From Brevibacillus reuszeri (GTDB lineage Bacteria > Bacillota > Bacilli > Brevibacillales > Brevibacillaceae): a stretch of DNA of 64,000 nucleotides. Position 1 is the first letter of the stretch. Each line of letters opens with the position of its first letter. The DNA lies in contig NZ_LGIQ01000007.1 of assembly GCF_001187725.1 (NCBI RefSeq), positions 708,895-772,894 of the forward strand. Direction: 5' to 3'. A program made the translations under genes and the position numbers. Shown here in pieces: positions 35,838-45,109 of this stretch. Under the pieces are notes generated by a model that was not told where the DNA came from, searched no databases, and saw only the letters and a list, made by a program, of their open reading frames with translations.

Positions 35838-37127
35838 ATGTTTGCGCGCGTAAAAGGGAAGCGGCTTATCTTGCAGTCAGGAGCGAGAACGGCAGAAGCC
35901 ATGACGGCGAATGCGAAAGAGGCCCAAATTCTTTTACAGCGGCCAGAGATCGGTAGATGGCTGCTCAGACAAAGTGGGATACCCGTGACCACAGGGAAAA
36001 GTGCCCAGCCAGGATGGCGGACATACAAAGTCTCTCTGTATCAGGAGCATGTCTTGCATATGGAAAGAAGTATGGAGAGTCCACAATGGCTTCTTCATCG
36101 CTTGGAGGAGCCTGAGTATCAACAGGTAGCTCTGTCTGTTATTGAGCCAGAGGTTCAGGTAGTGAAGGGCTTGGCTGCGCGCAGTCTGTATGCTGCCGGA
36201 ATCGATGCTGGAGAGGTAACGATCATGGCTGCTTCACCCCATCGCCAAAAGGTGGTTCAAGTCGAGCCGGAATGGCCGCAACAGGACAAGGACCGTTTTA
36301 TGCAAGCGGCAAAAGATTGGTGGGAAGCGCGGATCCGTCAGCATCCACAAGAATTAGAGAAATTGGGGGCTGACCCCGAATTTGCACTGCGCAAGCAAAC
36401 TGGTGAGATGGCGCTTGCCTCCGATTTTTTAAAGGTTGGAGGTAAGGTCGGTTGCGATACGACAAGATATCGTGAAGAGCTGGCTATGCACCAGCACCCA
36501 ATTGCAGAACTCCGGCCTGATCCTTCGGAGGACCCGGACGAATTGTTCTTTCATATTCAGGAGGCGCTTCAATTGGCCTACAAAAAGCTTGGAAACAGCA
36601 AGCTGGAGTGGTTAGCTGGAGGCATGCCATTTTCAGGATATCCGATCGGAGGACATATTCATTTCAGTGGGATGACGGCGACATTTTCCCTTCGGCGCAA
36701 GCTGGATGCTTATTTGGCTCTTCCGCTTGTGCTCATCGAAGATTCCGGCTGTGTTACACGCAGACAACGATATGGCTTCCTAGGGGATTTTCGGGAAAAA
36801 TCGTACGGATTTGAGTATCGCACGCTCCCAAGTTGGCTCGTGCATCCTGATATCGCAAGGGGAGTACTGCACTTGGCCAGACTTATTGCAACAGGTCATT
36901 CGCAATTGCGTGCAGCTCCGCATTTACAGCTGTCGATGATCAAAGCATACTATCGTGGTGACAAAGCGGCACTGGTTCCCTATGTCGAGCAGATTTGGGA
37001 GGAGCTAAGAGGCTTGCCAGGCTATGTTCTGTCTCGCATCCATCTGGATCGCTATTTTTCCATTTTACTCAAAGGTGATAGTTGGGCTTCCGACGAGGAT
37101 TTGCGCAAGGCATGGAGCTTGGGCTGA
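35838..37127 (+). CDS. Putative amidoligase (COOH-NH2 ligase type 2 family)
   Basis: A protein of about 429 residues related to the phage-type COOH-NH2 ligase family with a glutamine-synthetase/GCS-like fold. Suggestive parts are GCDTTRYREELAMHQHPIAE with LRPDPSEDPDEL near the middle, the acid-and-histidine motif GYPIGGHIHFSG near 270-281, and FLGDFREKSYGFEYRTLPSW. Such enzymes form amide or peptide bonds with ATP. GTG 35829 is an alternative start. Its position between cotE and mutS and a sigma-K-like promoter suggest mother-cell expression, so spore-coat or exosporium peptide modification is a plausible role. That role is inference. Confidence 0.7.
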   Translation: MFARVKGKRLILQSGARTAEAMTANAKEAQILLQRPEIGRWLLRQSGIPVTTGKSAQPGWRTYKVSLYQEHVLHMERSMESPQWLLHRLEEPEYQQVALSVIEPEVQVVKGLAARSLYAAGIDAGEVTIMAASPHRQKVVQVEPEWPQQDKDRFMQAAKDWWEARIRQHPQELEKLGADPEFALRKQTGEMALASDFLKVGGKVGCDTTRYREELAMHQHPIAELRPDPSEDPDELFFHIQEALQLAYKKLGNSKLEWLAGGMPFSGYPIGGHIHFSGMTATFSLRRKLDAYLALPLVLIEDSGCVTRRQRYGFLGDFREKSYGFEYRTLPSWLVHPDIARGVLHLARLIATGHSQLRAAPHLQLSMIKAYYRGDKAALVPYVEQIWEELRGLPGYVLSRIHLDRYFSILLKGDSWASDEDLRKAWSLG

Positions 37128-37151
37128 GCCTCTCGTAATGTCTGATAGACA

Positions 37152-37180
37152 TTCAACAATAGCAGCAATCATGGTATAAT
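37152..37180 (+). promoter_or_regulatory. Promoter of mutSL
   Basis: A consensus -10 TATAAT (37175-37180) with TTCAAC (37152-37157) 17 bp upstream; the start codon of mutS lies 34 bp downstream. Confidence 0.65.
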
Positions 37181-37214
37181 AGCGTCGAGATTTCTAGTCT
37201 AGGAGAAGAAAAAT

Positions 37215-39788
37215 ATGGAGCAATATACCCCAATGATTCAACAGTATCTGGCTATCAAAAAAGATTATCCGGATACTTTCTTATTTTTTCGGTTAGGCGA
37301 TTTTTATGAATTGTTTTTTGATGACGCAATCCTGGCGTCCCGTGAGCTGGAAATTACATTAACTGGCCGCGGTGGCGGAGGCGATGAGAAAATTCCGATG
37401 TGTGGAGTTCCTCACCACGCGGCAGATGGATACATTGCGGAGTTGTTGAAAAAAGGGCATAAAGTAGCGGTCTGCGAGCAGGTGGAAGACCCGAAGGAAG
37501 CCAAGGGTGTCGTTCGTCGTGAAGTAACCCGCGTCATTACACCAGGAACCATGATGGAGGGCAAGTGGCTTACAGACAAGGAAAATAACTATATGGCTGC
37601 ACTTGCCAGTCTGGACGGTCGGACAGGGATCGCTGCCTGCGATATGAGTACAGGTGAGCTGTATATTACTTCCGTCATCGGCGAGGGAGATAGTGTCCTG
37701 GATGAGGCGCTTCAATATCGCCCGAAAGAATTGGTGTTCGTCGGTTTTTCCGCTTTGCCAAAGACTGCACTCCCTTTCACAGTTGTGGATCGGAACCATA
37801 TGAACGCTTTTGCTGTCGATGAGCAATACGGCGAACAGGCAAAAGACCTGGATCTTGCCATGCGTGCAGCAGTCAATGGACTCTTGTTCTACATAGGAAC
37901 CACGCAAAAACGAAGCTTGTCGCACATGCGTTTGCTAAAGAGGTATGAGGCTAATCAATATTTGCAAATGGACGGTTTTTCCAGACGTAACCTCGAGTTG
38001 ACCGAGACAATACGCGACAAGGCCAAAAAGGGATCGCTCCTATGGCTTCTGGATCGTACACAGACGGCAATGGGAGGACGGTTATTACGAAGATGGATTG
38101 AACGTCCGCTGCTCAGACAGGAAGAACTGGATGCCCGTTTGGAAGCGGTGGAAGCGTTGAAAAGCGATCTGCTGCTACGTGCAGATATTCGGGAAAGTCT
38201 GGACCGTGTCTATGATCTTGAGCGACTCGCTGGACGAATCTCCTATGGAAATGCAAATGCGCGTGATTTGATCCAGCTTCGCCATTCATTAGAAGCAGTA
38301 CCCGAGCTCAAACGGCTTTTGACACAAACCGAATCGCGTGTTTTGGCTGATATTGCTCAAGGAATGGATGAATGTACGGACCTTGTCAGTTTGCTCCATA
38401 CTGCACTCGTAGACGATCCTCCCATTTCTGTCCGCGAAGGCGGGATGATTCGCAGTGGTTACGATGAGTATTTGGACAAGCTTCATTCTGCTAGCAGAGA
38501 TGGCAAGACGTGGATTGCCCAGCTTGAGCAAGGAGAGCGGGAGGCTTCGGGGATTCGCTCGCTAAAAGTAGGATTTAATAAAGTGTTTGGCTATTACATC
38601 GAGGTGTCCAAAGCCAATATCGCCAATGTACCTGCTGGACGATACGAGCGCAAACAGACACTTACCAATGCAGAGCGCTATATCACACCTGAGCTAAAAG
38701 AGCGGGAAGCACTGATTTTGGAAGCCGAAGAAAAAATGACAGAGCTGGAGTATCAGCTTTTTGTTGCTGTACGCAGCGAAATTGCTTTGCATATTCCACG
38801 TCTGCAAAGTCTGGCAGAACGGATTGCGTCTGTAGACGTTCTCCAAGCCTTTGCTACTGTTAGCGATGAACGTGGCTTTATTCGTCCGCAATTCACGAAT
38901 GCAGGTGAATATGTCATTACCGAGGGAAGACATCCGGTTGTCGAAGCAGTTCTTGATCGGGAGAAGTATGTAGCCAACGACGTGCAGATGGATCATTCAA
39001 ACCGACTCGTACTGCTCATTACAGGGCCAAATATGGCTGGTAAGAGTACCTATATGAGACAAATTGCCCTGATCACGGTGATGGCGCAAATCGGTTGTTT
39101 TGTTCCTGCAAAAGAAGCCAAGCTTTCGCTGGTCGATCAAATTTTCACGCGAATTGGCGCTGCAGATGATTTGGTTGGTGGACACAGTACCTTTATGGTG
39201 GAGATGCTGGAAACAAGGCACGCCCTGCAAAAAGCGACGGAGCGCAGCCTGATATTGCTCGATGAGATCGGAAGAGGTACCTCAACGTACGATGGAATGG
39301 CTCTCGCACAAGCTGTTATTGAATACATTTGCCAAAAAATCGGGGCAAAAACTTTGTTTTCCACCCATTATCATGAGCTTACTGGGCTTACAGACACACT
39401 GAGTGGTGTGGTGAACGTCAATGCTCGCTGCGAGGAACGGGATGGCAAGCTGTTATTTTTGCACAAAATCGAAGAAGGCAGAGCGGACAAAAGCTATGGT
39501 ATTCATGTAGCTGAGTTGGCGGAAATGCCAGTTTGGGTCATCGACAGGGCGCGCAGTATTTTGTCTGGCTTGGAGGCTGGGACAGCTATGTCGACGGATA
39601 CGCAAATGTCACTAGAAGCACTATGGGCAGCACCAGTGGCTGCTGTACGCGAAGAGCCTGTTTCCTTATTGTCCGAAGAGGAAGAAGCGATTCTGGCTGA
39701 TCTGCGGGAGTTGGATCTGAATTCGACAACGCCGATGGATGCAATGATGAAGCTGTTCGCATGGAAGCAGCAGCTGAAAAAGAACTAG
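37215..39788 (+). CDS. mutS: DNA mismatch repair protein MutS
   Basis: An 857-residue mismatch sensor. The N-terminal mismatch-binding motif is DTFLFFRLGDFYELFFDDA, including the Phe-x-Glu pattern (FYE). The ATPase has Walker A TGPNMAGKSTYMRQ, Walker B ILLDEIGRGTSTYDG, and the helix-turn-helix dimer segment near the C-terminus. It recognises mismatches and recruits MutL, encoded 24 bp downstream. A good promoter precedes it, so mutS-mutL form one operon. The length is normal for Bacillus-type MutS. Confidence 0.98.
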   Translation: MEQYTPMIQQYLAIKKDYPDTFLFFRLGDFYELFFDDAILASRELEITLTGRGGGGDEKIPMCGVPHHAADGYIAELLKKGHKVAVCEQVEDPKEAKGVVRREVTRVITPGTMMEGKWLTDKENNYMAALASLDGRTGIAACDMSTGELYITSVIGEGDSVLDEALQYRPKELVFVGFSALPKTALPFTVVDRNHMNAFAVDEQYGEQAKDLDLAMRAAVNGLLFYIGTTQKRSLSHMRLLKRYEANQYLQMDGFSRRNLELTETIRDKAKKGSLLWLLDRTQTAMGGRLLRRWIERPLLRQEELDARLEAVEALKSDLLLRADIRESLDRVYDLERLAGRISYGNANARDLIQLRHSLEAVPELKRLLTQTESRVLADIAQGMDECTDLVSLLHTALVDDPPISVREGGMIRSGYDEYLDKLHSASRDGKTWIAQLEQGEREASGIRSLKVGFNKVFGYYIEVSKANIANVPAGRYERKQTLTNAERYITPELKEREALILEAEEKMTELEYQLFVAVRSEIALHIPRLQSLAERIASVDVLQAFATVSDERGFIRPQFTNAGEYVITEGRHPVVEAVLDREKYVANDVQMDHSNRLVLLITGPNMAGKSTYMRQIALITVMAQIGCFVPAKEAKLSLVDQIFTRIGAADDLVGGHSTFMVEMLETRHALQKATERSLILLDEIGRGTSTYDGMALAQAVIEYICQKIGAKTLFSTHYHELTGLTDTLSGVVNVNARCEERDGKLLFLHKIEEGRADKSYGIHVAELAEMPVWVIDRARSILSGLEAGTAMSTDTQMSLEALWAAPVAAVREEPVSLLSEEEEAILADLRELDLNSTTPMDAMMKLFAWKQQLKKN

Positions 39789-39812
39789 CACTCGCCCGGA
39801 AAGGAGGAGCTT

Positions 39813-41852
39813 ATGGGAAAAATTCAATTGCTGGATGAGCATCTCTCCAATATGATTGCCGCAGGTGAAGTGGTAGAAAGACCAGCATCGGTAGTGAAAG
39901 AGTTGGTGGAAAATGCGATTGATGCCTCTGCTACGGCAATCGAGATTCATGTCGAGGAAGGCGGACTCGAACTGATTCGCATCGTGGATAACGGACAAGG
40001 GATGGACAGAGAAGATTGCTCCCTGGCTTTCGAACGTCATGCGACGAGCAAGATCAAAAATGCCCGTGACCTGTTTCGGATTCGTACCCTTGGCTTTCGC
40101 GGCGAGGCTCTCCCAAGTATAGCCGCCGTTTCCCGCATGGAGTTGACGAGCAGTCAATCAAGCAGTCAAATCGGGACACGGATTTCAATTGAAGGCGGCA
40201 TGTTAGGCGAAGCACAGGATGTCGCTGCAGTAAGGGGAACAGAGATTTGTGTTCGCAGCCTGTTCTTCAATACTCCAGCACGTTTGAAATACATGAAGTC
40301 CATTGCCACAGAAGTAGGGCATATTTCGGATTACGTGAACAGACTTGCCCTTACCCATCCATCAATTTCGTTTACTTTGACTCATAATGGGAAGTCGCTG
40401 CTGCAAACATCAGGTGACGGCAAGCTGCTCCATGTCATGGCAGCGATTTATGGGGTCCAGGTAGCCAAGCTCCTCTTGCCGATAGCAGGTGAAACCCTTG
40501 ATTTTCGCTGGAGCGGTTTTTTGTCCAAAACGGAAGTAACGCGTGCAAACCGGTCCTACCTCTCGACGCTTGTGAACGGGAGATATGTCCGCAGCTATTC
40601 GTTGAATAATGCGATCATGAGAGGCTACCATACTCTTTTGCCGATCGGACGTTATCCGATTGTAGCTCTGCAGATTGAAATGGACCCCACACTTGTGGAT
40701 GTAAACGTTCATCCTGCGAAGCTGGAGGCTAAATTCAGTAAAGAGGATGAGCTTTGTAGTGCGATTGAGCAATCGGTAAAAGAGACGTTACGAGAAGGAC
40801 TGGGCATCGTTCGCCCTATGGCGAGTGCCTCCAAGGCAAAGGTCGTAAACCAGATCGTCCAGCCGCAATTTGATCTTCAGCTGCCGACGCCTACAGCTTC
40901 TCCTGCGATTTCTTCGGGAATCGGAGCGAGTCCGCGTTTGCTGGAATGGATGACAAAGCAGGAGTATTCGCGAAAAGAGCCGGAAGTCACAACTACTCAG
41001 TTGGAAATGGAGCAAGCCGTTGAAAAATCAGCGGTCATGGAGGCTACAGTCTGGTACGAAAGTGACAGCTTGCAAGCGGTAACGACGCAGAACGTGCATA
41101 GGCAACAGGTAGAGGAACTGGTCAGTTCGCAAGAATCGCATGTAGCAGAGACCGAGAATCAGGTTGTGCAAGATACAGTTCAGGTAGCTGTACCTGAATC
41201 TGCTGCGGAGGAGGTTTATAACTTGCCTGCAGATACTCCTCAGGCACAAGAGGATGAATCTGCCGTCCCAGTGATGTATCCCGTTGGACAAGTACATGGT
41301 ACGTATATCGTTGCTCAAAATGATGACGGGATGTACCTGATCGATCAGCACGCCGCGCAGGAGAGAATTTTCTACGAGTTTTTCATGAAGAAGCTGGAAA
41401 GTGAAGATGTGACCAGCCAGATGATGCTCTTTCCTCATACAGTGGAGTATACGACAGCAGAAGCAGCCAAGCTGGAAAAGAGACTGCCTCAGCTGCAATC
41501 CTTTGGCTTGGAGATAGAAGCATTCGGGGGGCGGACTTTTATCGTGCGGGCGCACCCACATTGGTTTCCAGAAGGGGCAGAGCTGGAGGTCATTGAAGAA
41601 TTGATCCAATTTGTACTGGAGGCTGGAGAGGGCAGCCAAGCGAACGTAGTCCAAATGCGAGAAAAAGCGGCGATCATGATGTCCTGCAAAGCCTCGATTA
41701 AAGCAAACCGTTTTTTGACACATGCAGAGATGGAAAGCCTGTTGAATCAGCTTCGGGTAAGTAGCAGTCCGTTTACTTGCCCGCACGGCAGGCCGATCGT
41801 GATTCATTTTTCCGGGTATGATCTGGAGAAGATGTTTAAAAGGGTTATGTAA
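39813..41852 (+). CDS. mutL: DNA mismatch repair endonuclease MutL
   Basis: A 679-residue GHKL ATPase with MIAAGEVVERPASVVKELVE, DNGQGMDREDC and FRGEALPSIAAVS in the N-terminal domain. The variable, Glu/Gln-rich linker spans about 330-480. The C-terminal domain keeps the metal-dependent endonuclease motifs DQHAAQERIFYE, SCKASIKA and CPHGRP, so it nicks DNA without a MutH. AAGGAGG precedes the ATG. It follows mutS by 24 bp. A hairpin lies about 90 bp after the stop, before the convergent DUF1697 gene. Confidence 0.97.
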   Translation: MGKIQLLDEHLSNMIAAGEVVERPASVVKELVENAIDASATAIEIHVEEGGLELIRIVDNGQGMDREDCSLAFERHATSKIKNARDLFRIRTLGFRGEALPSIAAVSRMELTSSQSSSQIGTRISIEGGMLGEAQDVAAVRGTEICVRSLFFNTPARLKYMKSIATEVGHISDYVNRLALTHPSISFTLTHNGKSLLQTSGDGKLLHVMAAIYGVQVAKLLLPIAGETLDFRWSGFLSKTEVTRANRSYLSTLVNGRYVRSYSLNNAIMRGYHTLLPIGRYPIVALQIEMDPTLVDVNVHPAKLEAKFSKEDELCSAIEQSVKETLREGLGIVRPMASASKAKVVNQIVQPQFDLQLPTPTASPAISSGIGASPRLLEWMTKQEYSRKEPEVTTTQLEMEQAVEKSAVMEATVWYESDSLQAVTTQNVHRQQVEELVSSQESHVAETENQVVQDTVQVAVPESAAEEVYNLPADTPQAQEDESAVPVMYPVGQVHGTYIVAQNDDGMYLIDQHAAQERIFYEFFMKKLESEDVTSQMMLFPHTVEYTTAEAAKLEKRLPQLQSFGLEIEAFGGRTFIVRAHPHWFPEGAELEVIEELIQFVLEAGEGSQANVVQMREKAAIMMSCKASIKANRFLTHAEMESLLNQLRVSSSPFTCPHGRPIVIHFSGYDLEKMFKRVM

Positions 41853-41938
41853 GTAGACAGCCTTTATTGTGTAAAGGAGCAGCTATTGCACATCGACAGT
41901 AATATGGCTGTAAGTGTTTAACATTATCTAAATACTTG

Positions 41939-41973
41939 AGCGCCCCAAATGTTGAATACGTTTTTGGGGCGCT
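41939..41973. terminator. Terminator hairpin between mutL and the DUF1697 gene
   Basis: AGCGCCCCAAA pairs with TTTGGGGCGCT around a 13-nt loop. It lies between convergent genes; neither side has a long T run, so efficiency is uncertain. Confidence 0.65.
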
Positions 41974-41981
41974 TGCTTTGC

Positions 41982-42542
41982 TCATGCTTCCATAGATTTT
42001 ACTAAAGTATAGAGTTTGTTTATCGTTTTCCAATTACGCACAGTAGAAGGTACATTCAACTTAAAAAGATTATTCGCTAGCTTAGAATTACGGACCCCTT
42101 CACGGAGCAATAAATAGACTTCACGATCTTGAACATGATATTCATCCATTTCAGACGCAAATTCTTTAAGCAGTTCGATTCTTTCTTGTGAAGGTGATTG
42201 GAGCAGCATGGATACGTAAAAAGTCTCTACCTGTTTCGATGCTTGTGCTTCTTTTCGTACTTCCTCAGAAAATGGACAGTTTTCAATAATTTGTTCTAGC
42301 TCTTCGGATGTTCTTATTACCACGGTGACCGAAATAGAAAAAACCTTCTCAATTTCGTGTTCTATTCGTTTACGCAGTGATTCTGCATCTTCTGTGGATG
42401 TAAACACTACATTCCCACTTTGAATGTATGTTTGTACTCGTTCGAAGCCCATCGATTGAAACATACTTTTTAATTCTGCCATCTTGATTTTATTGTGTCC
42501 ACCTACGTTGATACCTCTTAATAGTGCAATGTTAATTGTCAT
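41982..42542 (-). CDS. DUF1697 family protein
   Basis: A 186-residue protein of the DUF1697 family: INIALLRGINVGGHNKIKMA, then LKSMFQSMGFERVQTYIQSG and NVVFTSTEDAESLRKRIEHE, which are the family core. The function is unknown. It is often carried as a single accessory gene in Bacillota, as here, convergent with mutL. A GAGGGATGA site precedes the ATG on the minus strand. Confidence 0.85.
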   Translation of the reverse strand: MTINIALLRGINVGGHNKIKMAELKSMFQSMGFERVQTYIQSGNVVFTSTEDAESLRKRIEHEIEKVFSISVTVVIRTSEELEQIIENCPFSEEVRKEAQASKQVETFYVSMLLQSPSQERIELLKEFASEMDEYHVQDREVYLLLREGVRNSKLANNLFKLNVPSTVRNWKTINKLYTLVKSMEA

Positions 42543-42665
42543 TCAATCATCCCTCTGATTCCATGTTCGGTTCATTACTTATTCTTCTCTTCAGTAGTTT
42601 AGTTGAATAACTTTTCTTTTTTCAACTACCCCACGTATTTATGTGTTTAGGCTTAATGAAACACT

Positions 42666-43082
42666 TCATGGTTTTTTGGTTGATTCTACAACCTCCAAAA
42701 AGTGCGCATTGTACATAATTCCGCGGATGTTCCCAAAAGGATCAACTACGGAAGCAGTGATAAAACCCGGACCGCGTTCTATAGGTTCCTCGTATTTCGT
42801 TGCTCCCATAGTCAGTAGCTTATCGAAAATCGCTGTCACATCATCAACGTGCCAGTACACGATAGCGCCGGATGGGCTTGTTGCGAGGCGATTGGGTGCG
42901 TATCGGCTATCAATGACACCCAGCTCATGCTGAAAGTCACCAAGACGAAATTCAAAATATCCTGGGCGTTCAAAGTATGGCTCGACTCCAAAAAGTTCGG
43001 TGTACCACTGTTTTGCTACCGCCAGATCAGAAGCCCAGAAGCTAATCGTGCTGAGTCCACGAAATGTCGTGGTAATGCCCAT
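42666..43082 (-). CDS. VOC/glyoxalase family protein
   Basis: A 138-residue protein of the vicinal-oxygen-chelate fold with two beta-alpha-beta-beta-beta units: STISFWASDLAVAKQWYTEL near 10-30 and DDVTAIFDKLLTMGATKYEE near 80-100, ending DPFGNIRGIMYN. The histidines and acids at metal positions (ELGVIDSR, DVTAIF, the DPFGN loop) are compatible with glyoxalase or bleomycin-resistance-like proteins. The substrate is unknown. GAGGAG precedes the ATG. Confidence 0.85.
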   Translation of the reverse strand: MGITTTFRGLSTISFWASDLAVAKQWYTELFGVEPYFERPGYFEFRLGDFQHELGVIDSRYAPNRLATSPSGAIVYWHVDDVTAIFDKLLTMGATKYEEPIERGPGFITASVVDPFGNIRGIMYNAHFLEVVESTKKP

Positions 43083-43227
43083 AATTGACTCCTCCTCACT
43101 ATTTTATTAGTAAGTTTATTGCTGTTATTGGAAAGCGAATGACTCTTTCTTTTATTGTGATAGTGATCAGCTGACAAGAACTGTCAGTGAACTAGTGTTG
43201 TTTAAAAAATTTTTCAATCCTACCCCC

Positions 43228-43260
43228 AAAAAAGAGACTGCCATTTACGGCAGCCTTTTT
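43228..43260 (-). terminator. Terminator after the intron-linked 3' exon (minus strand)
   Basis: On the minus strand GGCTGCC pairs with GGCAGTC around GTAAAT and is followed by TCTTTTTT. It lies 40 bp after the stop of the exon-like frame at 43302-43610. Confidence 0.8.
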
Positions 43261-43301
43261 GAGTTTCCTGTTTCCTGATATGGTAAAAATTTGAACCAGT
43301 A

Positions 43302-43610
43302 TTATCCCGGCACAGGTCCTTCAATCGTAAGAACCACATCGACATATCCATCTGCTTTGATAACTACTTGATAGATTTTGGATTGGGGGAACAAGTTCGG
43401 AGAAAAGGCCAGTATTTTCTCCATTCCAACTCCAGGATCATAGTAATCGTATCCACCAGGCCATTCTTCATGTAAGATCTTCAGTTCATTTTTTACAGTT
43501 CCTACGACTGAATACAATTTAACACTCGTAATCTTGTCGTAATACTCAGGATCCTCGAAGCTAATGCGGGTATCAACTATTCTGTCAAAATCAAGCGTTT
43601 TCCCTTGGCT
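43302..43610 (-). pseudogene. 3'-exon-like fragment of an Ig-like secreted protein, behind a group II D5-D6 element
   Basis: A 102-codon open frame without a credible start codon begins right at the predicted intron 3' end (AGC at 43610-43608) and runs to a normal stop and terminator. It reads SQGKTLDFDRIVDTRISFED, then a C-terminal KIYQVVIKADGYVDVVLTI, which resembles the end of DUF1533/Ig-like domains of secreted proteins. An in-frame TAA immediately upstream lies inside the intron element. Without splicing it could only be translated from an internal TTG at 43517. It is either a real downstream exon or a truncated gene; the 5' part is not in the window. Confidence 0.6.
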
Positions 43611-43680
43611 ATTCTCGTCTTATCCCTTTTGGTTTATAACGAGCCTACACCGTGCGAGCGACTTTCATCGCACACGGCGT
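43611..43680 (-). ncRNA. Orphan group II intron domains 5 and 6 (copy 1)
   Basis: On the minus strand, positions 43680-43647 form a 34-nt hairpin with the marks of group II intron D5: basal ACGCCG, GAAA tetraloop closed by GCGAT/GTCGC, and a 2-nt bulge (TC) on the 3' strand. Positions 43646-43611 form a D6-like stem (CTCGT...ACGAG) with an unpaired A and end in GAGAAT. No intron body or reverse transcriptase lies upstream. Compared with copy 2 (46116-46186), one stem pair is changed on both sides (A-T to G-C), so the structure is under selection or recently was. Confidence 0.75.
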
Positions 43681-43833
43681 TCCACCAACAGATGAAGAAG
43701 TAAACATTTACAATGGGCAATTTATAGTATGAAAGGTGCAGATATATTCAGCTACTAACTAAAGTTAGTAATTTGCGCATGACAAAATAAAAGGAAGCCC
43801 AGCTTTCAGGGCACCCTATTTATGTTCCGATTA

Positions 43834-44256
43834 TTAAATGGTTTTATCATAATTGACGGAACCGATCAGATTGATAATCAGGATATAAAAAGGAAAAGAA
43901 AGCAATGCACCTATTGCAACAAGACCTGTAGCTGGATTAGGGTCATCCCCTCCATAGGTTATTGGGAAGTAAGAGGCAAATAAATATCCAAAGAGAACAA
44001 AATACGGAACCCAGAGGATAATCGTCCAGTAATTCATTTTTCTCCCGTTCAACCACTTGTTTGTCAGAAAAAAGAAAAGTGTTGTGCCCAGTATAAATCC
44101 AACGATCGTCGCTATACCGCTTCCTATAGTTACGGCACCAATATCTATACCTGTTATTCTACTGATTCGATAAACATTAACCATAAGTTCGAGAGGAACA
44201 AATATCATAAGAGCATAGAGTATGCTGATCACATTTAACTTTATGAAATGCTTCAA
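43834..44256 (-). CDS. Small polytopic membrane protein, 140 aa
   Basis: A hydrophobic protein with four predicted membrane helices (VISILYALMIFVPLELMV; IGSGIATIVGFILGTTLFFF; YWTIILWVPYFVLFGYLF; AIGALLSFPFYILIINLI). The start chosen is TTG 44256, because AAAGGGG lies eight bases upstream; a longer frame to 44283 has no site. I do not recognise the family. It is AT-rich compared with the housekeeping genes. It lies between the signal peptidase gene and the intron element, all on the minus strand. Confidence 0.6.
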   Translation of the reverse strand: MKHFIKLNVISILYALMIFVPLELMVNVYRISRITGIDIGAVTIGSGIATIVGFILGTTLFFFLTNKWLNGRKMNYWTIILWVPYFVLFGYLFASYFPITYGGDDPNPATGLVAIGALLSFPFYILIINLIGSVNYDKTI

Positions 44257-44399
44257 TTTGAGATCCCCTTTCCTGTTAAACAATGCCGATAGTAAGTACG
44301 GCTACGTTAGATATTGGTTACGACAAACGAGTGATAAAAAGGGGGCCGAAAGCAAAAAATCCACGCTCTTTGTACGGAGCGTGGAAGTAAAAAGCCGAT

Positions 44400-44900
44400 T
44401 TATTTTGAGGGCAGCTTGATCGTCATTTTGCCTATTATTTGATTGAATGGAATGGGACCCATCATTCTGCTATCTAGACTATTTAAACGATTATCACCTA
44501 ATACGAATATTGCATCTTCAGGAATCGTTATTGGTCCGAAATCTTCCGTTAGCATGAGATTTTGTTCTTGAGCTTCATTTTTAACGGATGCCAAGTATGG
44601 TTCATCGGTCACTTTACTATCTATGTAGAGGATATCATTTCTATACTCAAGTGACTCTCCTGGCAACCCAATCACCCTTTTCACGAATTGCCGATTTTTT
44701 TCTGCTTGGAAAATAACGATATCTCCACGCTGGATAGGGTGAGAGTCATAGTAAGTTTTATCAACGAAAAAGCGATCTTCGTTGTTTAAGGCAGGAACCA
44801 TGCTATCACCTTCAGAAACAAAAATGCGTTTGGATTGGTCAGGTTGGACAGAAGCAAAACTTGTGAGTAAAAGCGTCAGCATGAGGAGGACTGCTTTCAT
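44400..44900 (-). CDS. Signal peptidase I
   Basis: A 166-residue type I signal peptidase of the Sip family. The start ATG 44900 follows GAGGTGA. A single N-terminal hydrophobic segment (AVLLMLTLLLTSFASV) anchors it with the catalytic part outside. Box B is FVSEGDSMVPAL (catalytic Ser in GDSM), box D is QFVKRVIGLPGE (general-base Lys) and box E is FVLGDNRLNSLDSR. It removes signal peptides from Sec-exported proteins. As an isolated gene it is probably an accessory paralogue rather than the only signal peptidase. Confidence 0.9.
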   Translation of the reverse strand: MKAVLLMLTLLLTSFASVQPDQSKRIFVSEGDSMVPALNNEDRFFVDKTYYDSHPIQRGDIVIFQAEKNRQFVKRVIGLPGESLEYRNDILYIDSKVTDEPYLASVKNEAQEQNLMLTEDFGPITIPEDAIFVLGDNRLNSLDSRMMGPIPFNQIIGKMTIKLPSK

Positions 44901-45109
44901 TTGTATCACCTCATTGATTTTTAACGCGAATCGAGTTACGCCAGAGCACAAAGAAAAGGATGAATAAGTGCCTGTGTATCCATATTGTACCATAACAAGC
45001 GCTTCAAGCATCGCGATGACACTAAGGTGTATTATTTTCACAGGATAAATTAGGTTTTATTGAGAAACCTATACGTTAAGCGCATAGGGAGGAAGTAGAT
45101 TTAAATGCA

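Noticed and set aside
43757..43772. ACTAAC...GTTAGT palindrome in the accessory interval
   Set aside because: Short, AT-rich and not near a start codon or terminator; could be chance.
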